Source of the DNA: SXOA01 sp046593355
GTDB taxonomy: Bacteria > Planctomycetota > Planctomycetia > Pirellulales > Pirellulaceae
Length of the DNA: 64,000 bases
Assembly (NCBI GenBank): GCA_046593355.1
Contig: JBKJNY010000082.1
Location: forward strand, 124,001 to 188,000
Direction: 5' to 3'
The notes beneath the pieces were generated by a model that saw only the letters and a list, made by a program, of their open reading frames with translations, did not search any database and was not told where the DNA came from. Of this stretch, positions 52,176 to 60,025 are shown in pieces. Both the position numbers and the translations under genes were made by a program. Numbering within the stretch: position 1 is the first letter of the stretch; each line of letters begins with the position of its first letter.

Positions 52176-53207
52176 TCACGTCACCAGCACGCCCTTGTGC
52201 TTTCGCAGCCGTTGCAGATGTGGTTTGTCGAGAATCTGGAACGGAGACGCGAGCGGCTGCCACTTTTCGCCGTGCTGGCTGATGAGCCGCTCGTCGATAG
52301 GGCCCAGGCGGCCGTTGGCGAGTTGCAGATAAGGGACTTGCGCCGGATCGAGGTCCATGAGGCGGCAGACGGTGGCATCCACTGCCGCTGGATTGGCACC
52401 GATGACGACCAGCCCCATCGTTTTCTTGGTGCCCATGATGGGGCCGTCTCCTTCCATGCAGTCGATGCCATCCACGATGGCAATGGTTCGAGGCAGCGAG
52501 GCGTTGATGTCGAACACCGTTTCCGGGATACCGTTGTGGTGCAGCACATTCTTGGGCCAGCCATATTTGATGCCGGGGATGACGCCGTACAGGTTTTTCA
52601 TGGCCGCGGTGACGCCGACCCAGTGGTGCGTCTTCATTTTCGGTAGCGAGACGACCACATCCGCCTCGGCAACGGCTCGCGGAAACCAAAAGCCGGCCAG
52701 CTTGCTGGCCCGCCCGCGATTTGCCACCCAGGCAACCTCCTGGTAATTGAGGTCCGCGAACGGGAGCTTCGCCGAGTCGAGTGCCTCCTGCACGCCGGAC
52801 TCCGCCAACGCCATATCGGTATCGCGGACGTGCCCCGGCCCCTCACCCACCGTCACGCTTGCTCCCCAGCCGCGAAAGACTTCGGCGGCAGCCAGGATGA
52901 TGGCCGGATGCGTCGTCATGTGCGGTGCCTCGCGCGATGGTTCCACCATGTTCGGCTTGAGCAGGACCTTCTTCCCTTGGAGCGTGCCTGAGTCGATTCC
53001 GCTGCTGATGAGACCGTCGCGAATCGTCCGCACAAGCGGCCCGCCGTACGTCTGGTTCTTCGCCACAAACACACTCGCCCGCTGCTTCATCCACTGCCGC
53101 GCCGTCCGCGCACCCACAATTCCAGCCGCCACCAGTCCCGCTCCGGCGAGGAGCGCGCGGCGGGAGATGCGGGAGGGAGGGACGGTGGAGAAGGGTTTGG
53201 AGGACAT
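52176..53207 (-). CDS. DUF362 protein, Tat-exported
   Basis: The 343-residue product carries a twin-arginine signal, SRRALLAGAGLVAAG. DUF362 landmarks: KPNMVEP, a His/Thr-rich region (HMTTHPAIILAAAEVFR), VVSLPKMKTHHWVGVTAAM, and DATVCRLMDLDP. The family is related to iron-sulfur proteins elsewhere, but no CX2CX2C ferredoxin part is visible here. Function unknown. It follows the alpha-toroid gene (53257-54141) on the same strand, 49 bp away, across the heptamer array. Start chosen at 53207. Confidence 0.9.
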   Translation of the reverse strand: MSSKPFSTVPPSRISRRALLAGAGLVAAGIVGARTARQWMKQRASVFVAKNQTYGGPLVRTIRDGLISSGIDSGTLQGKKVLLKPNMVEPSREAPHMTTHPAIILAAAEVFRGWGASVTVGEGPGHVRDTDMALAESGVQEALDSAKLPFADLNYQEVAWVANRGRASKLAGFWFPRAVAEADVVVSLPKMKTHHWVGVTAAMKNLYGVIPGIKYGWPKNVLHHNGIPETVFDINASLPRTIAIVDGIDCMEGDGPIMGTKKTMGLVVIGANPAAVDATVCRLMDLDPAQVPYLQLANGRLGPIDERLISQHGEKWQPLASPFQILDKPHLQRLRKHKGVLVT

Positions 53208-53208
53208 G

Positions 53209-53275
53209 GTCAGGAGTCAGGGGTTTACTCGATACTCAGTACTCAGTACTTAGTACTTAGTACTTAGTACTCTCG
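53209..53275. repeat. Degenerate 7-bp tandem repeat (ACTTAGT)
   Basis: Starting from GTCAGGA, GTCAGGG, the array moves through ACTCGAT, ACTCAGT, ACTCAGT and three copies of ACTTAGT, ending ACTCTCG. The period is strictly seven. It covers the end of the alpha-toroid gene (the last residues and stop lie in it) and the whole gap to the DUF362 start. Confidence 0.8.
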
Positions 53276-54141
53276 TCTGCCGTGATTAGTATTTTTGGAC
53301 CACTGGCTGCCAGGCCCAACAACGCTAGTTTGTGCGGCGAGCCGTCGTGGGATTGAACTCGCTTGGCTGCGGTTTCGAGCCAGTCCGATGCGGTAGGCAC
53401 CGCCACCCCATGAGCGGCGAGTCCGAGCAGACCCCAGGCCAGCGAAGCTGGAGTCGTCTCCTTCGACAGCGTCTTGCGGAGCCAGGCTACAGACTTGGCG
53501 ATGCGGTTGCCTTGATCTTGTTCCCCCGCCAGTGCAAGGAGGGCAATGCCCGTGGGATGCACGTGCGGCCGCAGCATCTGGCCGAGGACCGATGTGTTGC
53601 CGTAGTTGCAGCCGCCGGAGGGAATCTGCCGGTCCAAGAGCAGCGTCACGCCTTCGCGGGTGCGGGGATGCTCGCCGTGGCCGGCCGATTTCAGCGCCAG
53701 AACGTGAAAGGCGGTCGGCTCGATCCAGGAGTGCGTCCCCTCCGCCCACGACCAGCCGACAAGCTGGGTGTTGTGCCCCATATCGTCGTTCTGCTCCATC
53801 GCCTTTCCCTTGGCTTGCAGAATCCAGTTCACCGCGCGGTCGATATTGGCTCCGTACGCTTGCTTGTCATACGCCTGCCACGCCAGCACTGCCAGACTGG
53901 TCGGCCATTGCGGAACGGGCTCCTTTTCGCGGACTCCGACGGAGCCGTCGGGTGATTGGATCGCCGCGAGAAAGTCTATTGCAGGAGTTGCTTGTAAGCG
54001 GCGATTGTGAGCGATAAGAGCGAGTGCCGAGAATGCCGTCGGCTCCGTGGCCGGCGCGGCATCCGGAGCGTAGCCGATGGTTGGCTTGCTCGTGAGTGCA
54101 TCCAGAGTTTTTTCTAGCCATCCCACCTGGCTACCTCGCAT
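53257..54141 (-). CDS. Prenyltransferase/squalene-cyclase-like alpha-toroid protein
   Basis: The 294-residue protein is built from helix-pair repeats with EPTAFSALALIAH, WPTSLAVLAW and EPTAFHVLALKSA, and the repeat signature 'QSPDGS' at about residue 63, the alpha/alpha-toroid of squalene-hopene cyclases and prenyltransferases. No DXDD catalytic motif is seen, so it is probably not a cyclase; it may be a binding or structural repeat. No signal peptide at the chosen start. Last residues are encoded by the heptamer array. Lies upstream of DUF362, a pairing I also expect in related genomes (inference). Confidence 0.8.
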   Translation of the reverse strand: MRGSQVGWLEKTLDALTSKPTIGYAPDAAPATEPTAFSALALIAHNRRLQATPAIDFLAAIQSPDGSVGVREKEPVPQWPTSLAVLAWQAYDKQAYGANIDRAVNWILQAKGKAMEQNDDMGHNTQLVGWSWAEGTHSWIEPTAFHVLALKSAGHGEHPRTREGVTLLLDRQIPSGGCNYGNTSVLGQMLRPHVHPTGIALLALAGEQDQGNRIAKSVAWLRKTLSKETTPASLAWGLLGLAAHGVAVPTASDWLETAAKRVQSHDGSPHKLALLGLAASGPKILITADESTKY

Positions 54142-54227
54142 GCCTTTGGTCCAGTGCGGAGCTTTCCTTCGCTTGCGCTTCAGGCTGGTGTCTGAACGGC
54201 GTTATGCGAATTATCGTCCAACCGCAA

Positions 54228-54950
54228 TTATCGCCCCGCATCAAACCTAGGGGGTGGTTGAGACTGGATAATTTCGGCGATTTGGGCGGCAGTGATTCCC
54301 GACTTCGGCGTCCCTTGGCCGCGAAAAATCGTGAGCTTGTGCTGGCGGGCGTAAATCTCCCGCCGGGTGCGGCCTTGCGGAGCGTCCGGCCAGGTTCCAT
54401 GCAGATCCTCAAAGTCGAAGATTAGCGGAGCAACGCGGCGGATGTAGTTCCAATAGGCCCGGTTGTCGGTCTGCAACACGACCAGCCCCTGCGGTGCTAG
54501 CGAGCGATGCACTAGCGATAGGAACTCCGGCGTGATCAGTCGTTTGTAGGCCCGCTCGCTGTCTTTGTAGGGCTGGGGGTGATAGAGGTGAATTTCCTGA
54601 ATGGTCCGCGGAGCGACGTACTGCTCCAGAAACTCGAACGCCCCAATCACGGCCAGCCGTATGTTGGAAAGCCCCCGCTGATTGGCCCGTTTGGTTGCGT
54701 AGCGAATCACCAGCGGCAGGATGTCGCACCCTATGTGGTCGCACTCCGGCCGTTGCAGGGCGCTGCAAATGACAAACCGCCCGTTCCCGCAGCCCAGGTC
54801 CAGAATGATCGGCGCTGAACGGCCAAAGAGAGTCTGCCAGTCGAGCGGCCCCGGCGGCGGCAACTGCTTGAGCGCCGTCTTGGCCCACAGCTCCGGCGGC
54901 AGCACCTCGCCGGGGATGGGAACGCCGAAATCGGATTCCGAATCTTCCAT
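54228..54950 (-). CDS. trmB: tRNA (guanine-N7-)-methyltransferase TrmB
   Basis: The 240-residue enzyme has the SAM-binding LDLGCGNGRF (about residues 49-58), the acidic strand EIHLYHPQPYKDSERAYKRL in place of the usual DPWPKKRH, LVVLQTDNRAYW and the C-terminal RTRREIYARQHKLTIFR. It methylates G46 of tRNA. The DPWPK motif is replaced by HPQPY, so this is a divergent member. A TATCAT box ends eight bases before its ATG. Opposite strand to the membrane protein gene that follows. The cytoplasmic location fits the lack of a signal. Confidence 0.88.
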   Translation of the reverse strand: MEDSESDFGVPIPGEVLPPELWAKTALKQLPPPGPLDWQTLFGRSAPIILDLGCGNGRFVICSALQRPECDHIGCDILPLVIRYATKRANQRGLSNIRLAVIGAFEFLEQYVAPRTIQEIHLYHPQPYKDSERAYKRLITPEFLSLVHRSLAPQGLVVLQTDNRAYWNYIRRVAPLIFDFEDLHGTWPDAPQGRTRREIYARQHKLTIFRGQGTPKSGITAAQIAEIIQSQPPPRFDAGR

Positions 54951-54957
54951 AGGCGGA

Positions 54958-54963
54958 ATGATA
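54958..54963 (-). promoter_or_regulatory. TATCAT -10 box directly before trmB start
   Basis: On the minus strand TATCAT ends eight bases before the ATG at 54950 with no ribosome-binding site between. It is one of four boxes in the window with exactly this distance, and predicts a leaderless mRNA. Confidence 0.45.
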
Positions 54964-55079
54964 GCGGGTCAGTGAAATTGAGGTAGCTCGGAACAGTGGG
55001 CTCGGGCCATAATTGCGACTGGTGATGGAAGGCATGAGGCTGTTCGGAGTAACACCCTTCATTCGTCAAGGAAGACAAC

Positions 55080-56015
55080 ATGGCCACGACAGCTCTCGTT
55101 TCGCGCCCCACCTCTACGATAGTTCCGCTCTGGTTCGGCCGGCTGCATTCCTGGTGGTTCATCGGTCAGGTGGTGGCGAACCTTGTCGCTGCCTGGTTCA
55201 TCATCCGTCTGGTCAGCGAGATGGACTGGGCGGAGTTAGGGCTGGGACTCTTGCTCGGGCAGGGTTTTCTGCTGAGCGTCTGGCTCGCGCTGGGAGGCCT
55301 GCCCAACATCGCCCGGTTTGTCAGTGTGTTTCTGGTGACGCTGGCGGGCGCTTTGGTGGTCAGTGACCAGCGCTGGATCATTTGGAACTGGGCAGACTGG
55401 ATTGAGCATACCAGCCAGGTCTTTATCATCTGTTTCTTCATGGTCCTGCTGTTCCATGGACTACTCTTGCCGCTCAGGTGGCTGCTCGGCTGGAGGCTGG
55501 ATTTCGATCCGGGCTATCATTCCCACCAAAGCACCGGGCGACTGCAACTGGGCGTGATACACTTTTTGGGCTGGACGACGTTCCTGGCGATCCCTTGTGG
55601 CGTGATCCGGCTGATGCCCCCTGAAGATGTCGTGGAAGTCGCCTTCATCTGCCTTTCCGTTTCGGCGATGACACTCCCCATTGCCGCAGTATTTGCCCTG
55701 GCTGTGCTCGGCAGGAGAACCTGGCGGTGGTCGCTCCTGGCCGCAGCCGTCTTTGGCATTACCTGGACGGCGGAAGTTTTCATCCCCGGCCTGGTCTTTA
55801 GCGAGCATTTTCTGCAGTTCAATTTGGGAATCGCCGCGGCTGTGACGGGAAATCTATTGGTGCTGCGTTTTATCGGCCTGAAGTTGTTCTCGGTGCTTCA
55901 GCCAGCGCAGGTCGCAAGTGAGGGCCGGGAGAATTCGGTCAATCCGCCGCACTTCGTCGTCCAGCCGGCAGCGCGGCAATTGGCGCTATCCGCGTCCAGG
56001 GAAGCGGGTTCGTAA
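55080..56015 (+). CDS. Multi-pass inner membrane protein, function unknown
   Basis: The 311-residue protein has about seven hydrophobic segments (for example around residues 24-45, 52-72, 78-96, 112-132, 155-175, 185-205, 220-240). The ATG has AAGGAAG upstream. The C-terminal 40 residues are polar (EGRENSVNPP). No recognisable family. It precedes the vWA gene by 36 bp on the same strand and may belong to that cluster, but gap and promoter box (TAGAAT before 56052) argue that the cluster starts at the vWA gene. Confidence 0.75.
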   Translation: MATTALVSRPTSTIVPLWFGRLHSWWFIGQVVANLVAAWFIIRLVSEMDWAELGLGLLLGQGFLLSVWLALGGLPNIARFVSVFLVTLAGALVVSDQRWIIWNWADWIEHTSQVFIICFFMVLLFHGLLLPLRWLLGWRLDFDPGYHSHQSTGRLQLGVIHFLGWTTFLAIPCGVIRLMPPEDVVEVAFICLSVSAMTLPIAAVFALAVLGRRTWRWSLLAAAVFGITWTAEVFIPGLVFSEHFLQFNLGIAAAVTGNLLVLRFIGLKLFSVLQPAQVASEGRENSVNPPHFVVQPAARQLALSASREAGS

Positions 56016-56037
56016 GAAGTTCCACACCACTTTGTGT

Positions 56038-56043
56038 TAGAAT
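56038..56043 (+). promoter_or_regulatory. Candidate -10 box TAGAAT before vWA gene
   Basis: TAGAAT (one change from consensus) ends nine bases before the ATG at 56052. The leader would be one or two bases. It would be the promoter of the vWA-TPR-ExbB-ExbD-ExbD cluster. Confidence 0.35.
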
Positions 56044-56051
56044 GGAAGAGC

Positions 56052-57038
56052 ATGAAAGCGCCGCCATCCAGTCCGACTGCCGCCGAGGTGCAGACGCCAG
56101 CCGGCATGTCTCCCGTTGTCCGCCGGCAAATTCCGGCTTGGCTGATGTCCTTTCTGCTGCACTTCAGCGTCCTGACCGCTTGTGCCTATTTCATCAAGGA
56201 CGAGCCTCGCGGCATTGCCGGAGTCGAGGAGGGCAAAGAAGCGGGCATCGTTCTAGTCAGCAGCGGCCGCGGCAAGCCGGAGTACTTTGCCAATGAAGGA
56301 GGCGGCGGAACATTGACAACGGGGGACAGCTCCGCCTCCCCCTTTCCCGAAGCTGCGGAGCGGCCACAAACGCCCGGGCCCAAGCTCCCGTCCGCTCCCG
56401 GCTTCGGCGGAGCCGCGGCGTTCCCCGGCGAGCTGACGCCCGGCGCTGGCAACTTAGCGCTGCCGGGCAAAGGGCTGCCTCTTGGCAAGGGACGCGGCAA
56501 TCAGGCTCGCACCGCCGTCTTCGGCGTTCGAGGGGAAGGCAACCGCTTCGTCTATGTCTTCGACCGTTCGGGCAGCATGGAAGGGGCTCCGCTCGCTGCC
56601 GCCAAGCAGCAGCTCATTGACAGCCTGGAAAGCCTCGACAAGGTCCACCAGTTTCAGATCATTTTCTATAACCAACAGCCGAGACTCATGCACCTCACGC
56701 CTGGTCAAGCGCCGAGCATGGAGTTCGCCGGCGATGCGGGCAAGAAGAAGGCCGAGTCCTTCATCGGCAGCATCCTGGCCGATGGCGGCACGCGGCACGT
56801 GGAAGCTTTGGAGCTCGCGCTCCGTCTCAAGCCCGACGTCATCTTCTTCCTAACGGATGCCGACGACCCGAAGCTCTCGGCCACCGAGCTTGACCGCATC
56901 CGCCGCCTGAACAGCGGCACCAGCATTAACGCCATTGAGTTCGGATCCGGAACCGCGGGCGGCGGACCGAATTTTCTCAAACGTCTGGCGGAACAGAACC
57001 ACGGGAATTACGGTTACGTGGACATTTCAAAACTCTAA
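56052..57038 (+). CDS. Membrane-anchored von Willebrand factor A domain protein
   Basis: The 328-residue product has one membrane helix (about 29-49) after a short cytoplasmic tail, then a Gly/Pro-rich periplasmic linker (about 70-150) and a vWA domain. The metal-binding MIDAS reads DRSGSM (about 175-180), with SILADGGTRH and FFLTDADDP as further strands. So it is built like TolA-type anchored proteins: short tail, helix, long linker, globular periplasmic end. The gene starts a five-gene cluster with ExbB and two ExbD proteins; the vWA domain may be the load or the ligand sensor (inference). Confidence 0.9.
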   Translation: MKAPPSSPTAAEVQTPAGMSPVVRRQIPAWLMSFLLHFSVLTACAYFIKDEPRGIAGVEEGKEAGIVLVSSGRGKPEYFANEGGGGTLTTGDSSASPFPEAAERPQTPGPKLPSAPGFGGAAAFPGELTPGAGNLALPGKGLPLGKGRGNQARTAVFGVRGEGNRFVYVFDRSGSMEGAPLAAAKQQLIDSLESLDKVHQFQIIFYNQQPRLMHLTPGQAPSMEFAGDAGKKKAESFIGSILADGGTRHVEALELALRLKPDVIFFLTDADDPKLSATELDRIRRLNSGTSINAIEFGSGTAGGGPNFLKRLAEQNHGNYGYVDISKL

Positions 57039-58085
57039 ATGTTTGTCTGTGGCACGAAGTCATCGCCCATGCGACTCCAGGTTACACTTCCCGCAATCAT
57101 TGCCCTCGCGCTAGCGGTCTCGTGCCTCCATCCTTGCTTCGGGGAAGACATCGTCACCCTCCTCTCCGGAAAGGACGCCAAGACTCGAACCAACCGCACG
57201 GGCGAAATCGTCGAGTTTACCGGCGAGTCGCTGCAACTCCAGTCGTCTTCCGGGCGGTTGGAGAACATCCCGGCCGGGCGCGTCGTCGAGATTCGCACGC
57301 AGTGGACTCCCGCGCACGAGCGCGGCGACTCGCTCCGATCCGAAGGGAAGCTCGACGAAGCCATCAATGCCTACAAACAGGCCCAGCGTGACGAACCACG
57401 GGCTTGGGCCCGGCGGAAAATCATGGCCCAGCTTGTCGTGTGTTACGCGGAAGTCGGCCGGTTTGACGTCGCCGGCGAGGAGTGGCTGGCGATTGTGTCC
57501 AGCGATCCAATGACGATGCACTACAACGTGGCCCCTGTCGCCTGGCATCCCTTGCCACCGGATGCGCGGCTCGAACCTCGCGCCGTCGCCTGGCTCCATA
57601 ACAAGGCACCAGCGGCTCAAGTCCTGGGGGCGAGCTGGTTGCTCACCAGGCTGCAACGGAGCGCGGCGATGTCGGTTCTGGATGGTCTGGCGGGAAGCAA
57701 GACGGTTGACCCGCGGATTCGCTCCTTAGCGCAAATCCAACTCTGGCGGACCAAGCTCGTTTCCGTGAAGCTGGACGAAGTGGGGCGGTGGCAATCGGCG
57801 CTCGAGCAAATGCCGGCGGAGGTCCGCGCCGGCGGCTTTTTTGTAGTGGGCGAGGCGCTGTCACGTCTGAACAAGCCTGAGGAAGCCGCGCTGGCCTATC
57901 TCCATATTCCGCTGGTATACAACCAGCAGCGGGCAATGGCGGCTGACGCCCTCATCGCCGCGGCGAAGGAGCATGAAAAACTGGGGCGGGGCGAGCAGGC
58001 AGCCGGCCTCTACCGCGAGGTGCTGAGCGGGTATAGTCGGACTGCGGCTGCGGAGGAAGCCAAGACGTGGCTTGACAAGAAGTAG
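57039..58085 (+). CDS. Exported TPR-like protein of the ExbBD cluster
   Basis: The 348-residue product has a signal peptide that starts properly at MRLQVTL (internal ATG at 57069; cut near CFG). The ATG at 57039 directly abuts the vWA stop (TAAATG), so I keep it while noting 57069 as an alternative. The first 60 mature residues form a small strand-rich domain (EIVEFTGESLQLQSSSGR); from about 95 there are helix-turn-helix repeats of TPR type (ERGDSLRSEGKLDEAINAYK, LIAAAKEHEKLGRGEQAAGL). Periplasmic scaffold likely. Encoded between vWA and ExbB genes. Confidence 0.8.
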   Translation: MFVCGTKSSPMRLQVTLPAIIALALAVSCLHPCFGEDIVTLLSGKDAKTRTNRTGEIVEFTGESLQLQSSSGRLENIPAGRVVEIRTQWTPAHERGDSLRSEGKLDEAINAYKQAQRDEPRAWARRKIMAQLVVCYAEVGRFDVAGEEWLAIVSSDPMTMHYNVAPVAWHPLPPDARLEPRAVAWLHNKAPAAQVLGASWLLTRLQRSAAMSVLDGLAGSKTVDPRIRSLAQIQLWRTKLVSVKLDEVGRWQSALEQMPAEVRAGGFFVVGEALSRLNKPEEAALAYLHIPLVYNQQRAMAADALIAAAKEHEKLGRGEQAAGLYREVLSGYSRTAAAEEAKTWLDKK

Positions 58086-58093
58086 GCCGTCAA

Positions 58094-58147
58094 AGTACTC
58101 CTCACGCTCCGCGTGAGGAATCTTCTCGCGGAGCGAGATGAGTACTA
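58094..58147. repeat. Hairpin element family B (AGTACTCCTCACG ... AGTACT)
   Basis: CCTCACGCTCCGCGTGAGG and TCTCGCGGAGCGAGA form two hairpins between two AGTACT ends. The same units appear at 63071-63109 and 63345-63395 in the last gene, so this is a dispersed element. It separates the TPR stop and the ExbB start. Confidence 0.8.
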
Positions 58148-58169
58148 TTCTTGGAACAAGGAGAAATGC

Positions 58170-59033
58170 GTGCCGAAGATTGTTGTGCTCATCATTGCGG
58201 CAATTCTGATTTTGGCTGCGGCGAGTTCATGGAAAACAACTAGAGCTAGCGCCCAGGAGAAAGGGGCTGTAGCAAAGTCAACCGCGGCTCCCGCTGCCAT
58301 CGAACCCGCCGCTCCCAAGAAAGCTCCGTTGGGGTTCTTTCAGATCCTGTTCTCCGGCGGCCCCATCGGCGTCATCATCATGCTGGCGCTGATCGGCGTT
58401 TCTCTCACGGCGGCCTACCTGGTTTTTGAAAATGCGCTCAGCATCCGTAAAGGCGAACTGATTCCCGCCGGCCTCAGCGACGAAGTCCGCGACCTGGTTG
58501 CCGCGGGACAGTACCCGCAGGCCATCAAGGTCTGTCGCGACAAGCCCTGCTTCCTCTCGTTCGTACTCATGGTTGGCCTGAACGAAGCCGACAGCGGTTG
58601 GAGCGAAGTCGAGAAAGCAACGGAAGACGCGCTGGGCGAGCAATCGGCCCGCTTGTTCCGCAGGGTGGAGTATCTTTCCGTCGTAGGCAACATCGCGCCC
58701 ATGCTGGGGCTGCTCGGCACGGTGACGGGAATGCTCATGGCGTTCAAGGTGGTGGCGGACACGGAGGGAACTGCCGGCGCTTCGGCACTCGCGGACGGCA
58801 TTTATCAGGCCCTCGTCACCACGGTCGTCGGGCTGATTATCGCCATCCCGTCGCTGGGAGCCTTTGCCATCTTTCGCAACCGGGTCGATCAGTTCGTCGC
58901 CGAAGCCGCCTACGCCGCCCAGCATGCGCTCGCGCCGCTCAAGCGAGGCTATGTCGCCGCGAAGACGCTTCCTACTCCGCCGCCGCCACCCCCGCCGCCG
59001 CGCGTGGCTGGAGCCAAGGGAGCGACTGGATGA
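58170..59033 (+). CDS. ExbB/TolQ/MotA-like proton channel protein
   Basis: The start is GTG at 58170 with AAGGAG six bases upstream, giving 287 residues; an ATG at 58113 would read through the hairpin repeat. A signal-like helix (about residues 1-28) is followed by a TolQ-type layout: helix 1 at about 65-85, a cytoplasmic region (KVCRDKPCFLSF), and helices 2-3 in VGNIAPMLGLLGTVTGMLMAF (about 172-192) and TTVVGLIIAIPS (about 213-232). The LLGTVTGMI-type signature is diagnostic. A Pro-run closes the protein. It should form a proton-driven motor with the ExbD proteins encoded next. Confidence 0.93.
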   Translation: MPKIVVLIIAAILILAAASSWKTTRASAQEKGAVAKSTAAPAAIEPAAPKKAPLGFFQILFSGGPIGVIIMLALIGVSLTAAYLVFENALSIRKGELIPAGLSDEVRDLVAAGQYPQAIKVCRDKPCFLSFVLMVGLNEADSGWSEVEKATEDALGEQSARLFRRVEYLSVVGNIAPMLGLLGTVTGMLMAFKVVADTEGTAGASALADGIYQALVTTVVGLIIAIPSLGAFAIFRNRVDQFVAEAAYAAQHALAPLKRGYVAAKTLPTPPPPPPPPRVAGAKGATG

Positions 59034-59458
59034 AATTTCCCAGCTTCAGCAAAGGGGGCGAGGTCGGCTTTAACATGACGCCAATGATCGATGTCGTGTT
59101 TCTGCTCATCATATTCTTCCTGGTCTCCAACCATCTGGCGAAGCAAGAGGTTCAACTCGCGCTGCCGCTTCCCACGGCTCAGAGCGGACTTCAGGACAAG
59201 CCTGGCGAGAAGCCGCGACTGACGGTGAACGTGCTGGCGGACGGCACGCTGCTGTTCTCCGGCCGGCCGGTGACTGCCGAGGAACTGCGCACCCAATTGG
59301 CCGAGCGGCAAATCGATCTGGGGAAGGACTTGGAAGTCCGCATCCGCGGCGACCAAAGCGTCCCCTACAAGCACGTCGAGCCGGTGCTGCTGGCCTGCGC
59401 CTGGGCGGGGATATGGAACGTGAAGTTCGCCGTATTTCGCAAAGTGGACGTGCGGTAA
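59030..59458 (+). CDS. ExbD/TolR-like motor protein (first)
   Basis: The 142-residue protein starts with ATG at 59030, overlapping the ExbB stop by four bases (ATGA), so translation is coupled. It has the ExbD signature FNMTPMIDVVFLLIIFFLVS (about 14-33), whose Asp (MID) is the proton-carrying residue, then a periplasmic domain of about 100 residues with EVRIRGDQSVPYKHVEPV. It stands one to one with ExbB in the motor. A second, different ExbD follows after a 103-bp spacer. Confidence 0.93.
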   Translation: MKFPSFSKGGEVGFNMTPMIDVVFLLIIFFLVSNHLAKQEVQLALPLPTAQSGLQDKPGEKPRLTVNVLADGTLLFSGRPVTAEELRTQLAERQIDLGKDLEVRIRGDQSVPYKHVEPVLLACAWAGIWNVKFAVFRKVDVR

Positions 59459-59460
59459 GG

Positions 59461-59548
59461 GAATGGCGAAATTCGAATGACGAATGACGAATGACGAATT
59501 GCTCATCGTGCTTTCTCAAATCTCAAATCTGAAATCTCAAATCTGACT
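59461..59548. repeat. Two degenerate 7-bp repeat runs (GAATGAC; TCTCAAA)
   Basis: The first run reads GAATGGC, GAAATTC, then GAATGAC three times, GAATTGC. The second (from 59514) reads TCTCAAA, TCTCAAA, TCTGAAA, TCTCAAA, TCTGACT. Both keep a 7-bp period. They lie between the two ExbD genes. Confidence 0.8.
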
Positions 59549-59561
59549 TTGCCTCCCCCCC

Positions 59562-60008
59562 ATGCGTCGCCCCACTTTCACCACCCGCCGCACGCCAGTC
59601 GAGCTGCAACTGACGCCGATGATCGACTGCGTCTTTCTGCTGATGATCTACTTCATATTCTCCAGCAACTTCAGCATCGCGGAGTTGTCCCTGCCGGGCC
59701 AGCTTTCGGCGGCCAGCGGCAGTGGCGCTTCCTCCAGCGATATTCCACCGCCGCCGGAAGCCGATTTCGAGGATGTGGTCGTCCGCATCCATTGGCAGGA
59801 GTCGGCTCCCACTTGGACGGTGAACGACGCCCCAGTCCCCTCCCTGGCCGGCCTGGAGCAGTCGCTCCGCCGCGTCGCCCGCATCAAGCGCGACGCCCCG
59901 GTGATCCTCCACCCCGACCCCGAAGTCCCGCTCGGCAGCGTCATCGAAGTGTATGACATCTCCCGGCTCGTCGGCTTCGAGAAGGTGCAGTTCGCCGTGT
60001 CGCCGTAA
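59562..60008 (+). CDS. ExbD/TolR-like motor protein (second)
   Basis: The 148-residue protein has the ExbD signature LQLTPMIDCVFLLMIYFIFS (about 16-35) with the conserved Asp, then a low-complexity linker (SGASSSDIPPPPE) and a periplasmic end (VNDAPVPSLAGLEQSL, PLGSVIEVYDI). It differs clearly from the first ExbD, so the motor could contain two kinds of ExbD subunit. No ribosome-binding site before the ATG. The next gene converges 17 bp later. Confidence 0.92.
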   Translation: MRRPTFTTRRTPVELQLTPMIDCVFLLMIYFIFSSNFSIAELSLPGQLSAASGSGASSSDIPPPPEADFEDVVVRIHWQESAPTWTVNDAPVPSLAGLEQSLRRVARIKRDAPVILHPDPEVPLGSVIEVYDISRLVGFEKVQFAVSP

Positions 60009-60025
60009 CGTTTCGGATGCGGGTG

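Noticed and set aside
53209..53275. CRISPR array or phase-variable tract
   Set aside because: Units are 7 bp with no spacers, so this is not a CRISPR array; the units are degenerate and lie outside a reading frame start, so slippage control of a gene is unlikely.
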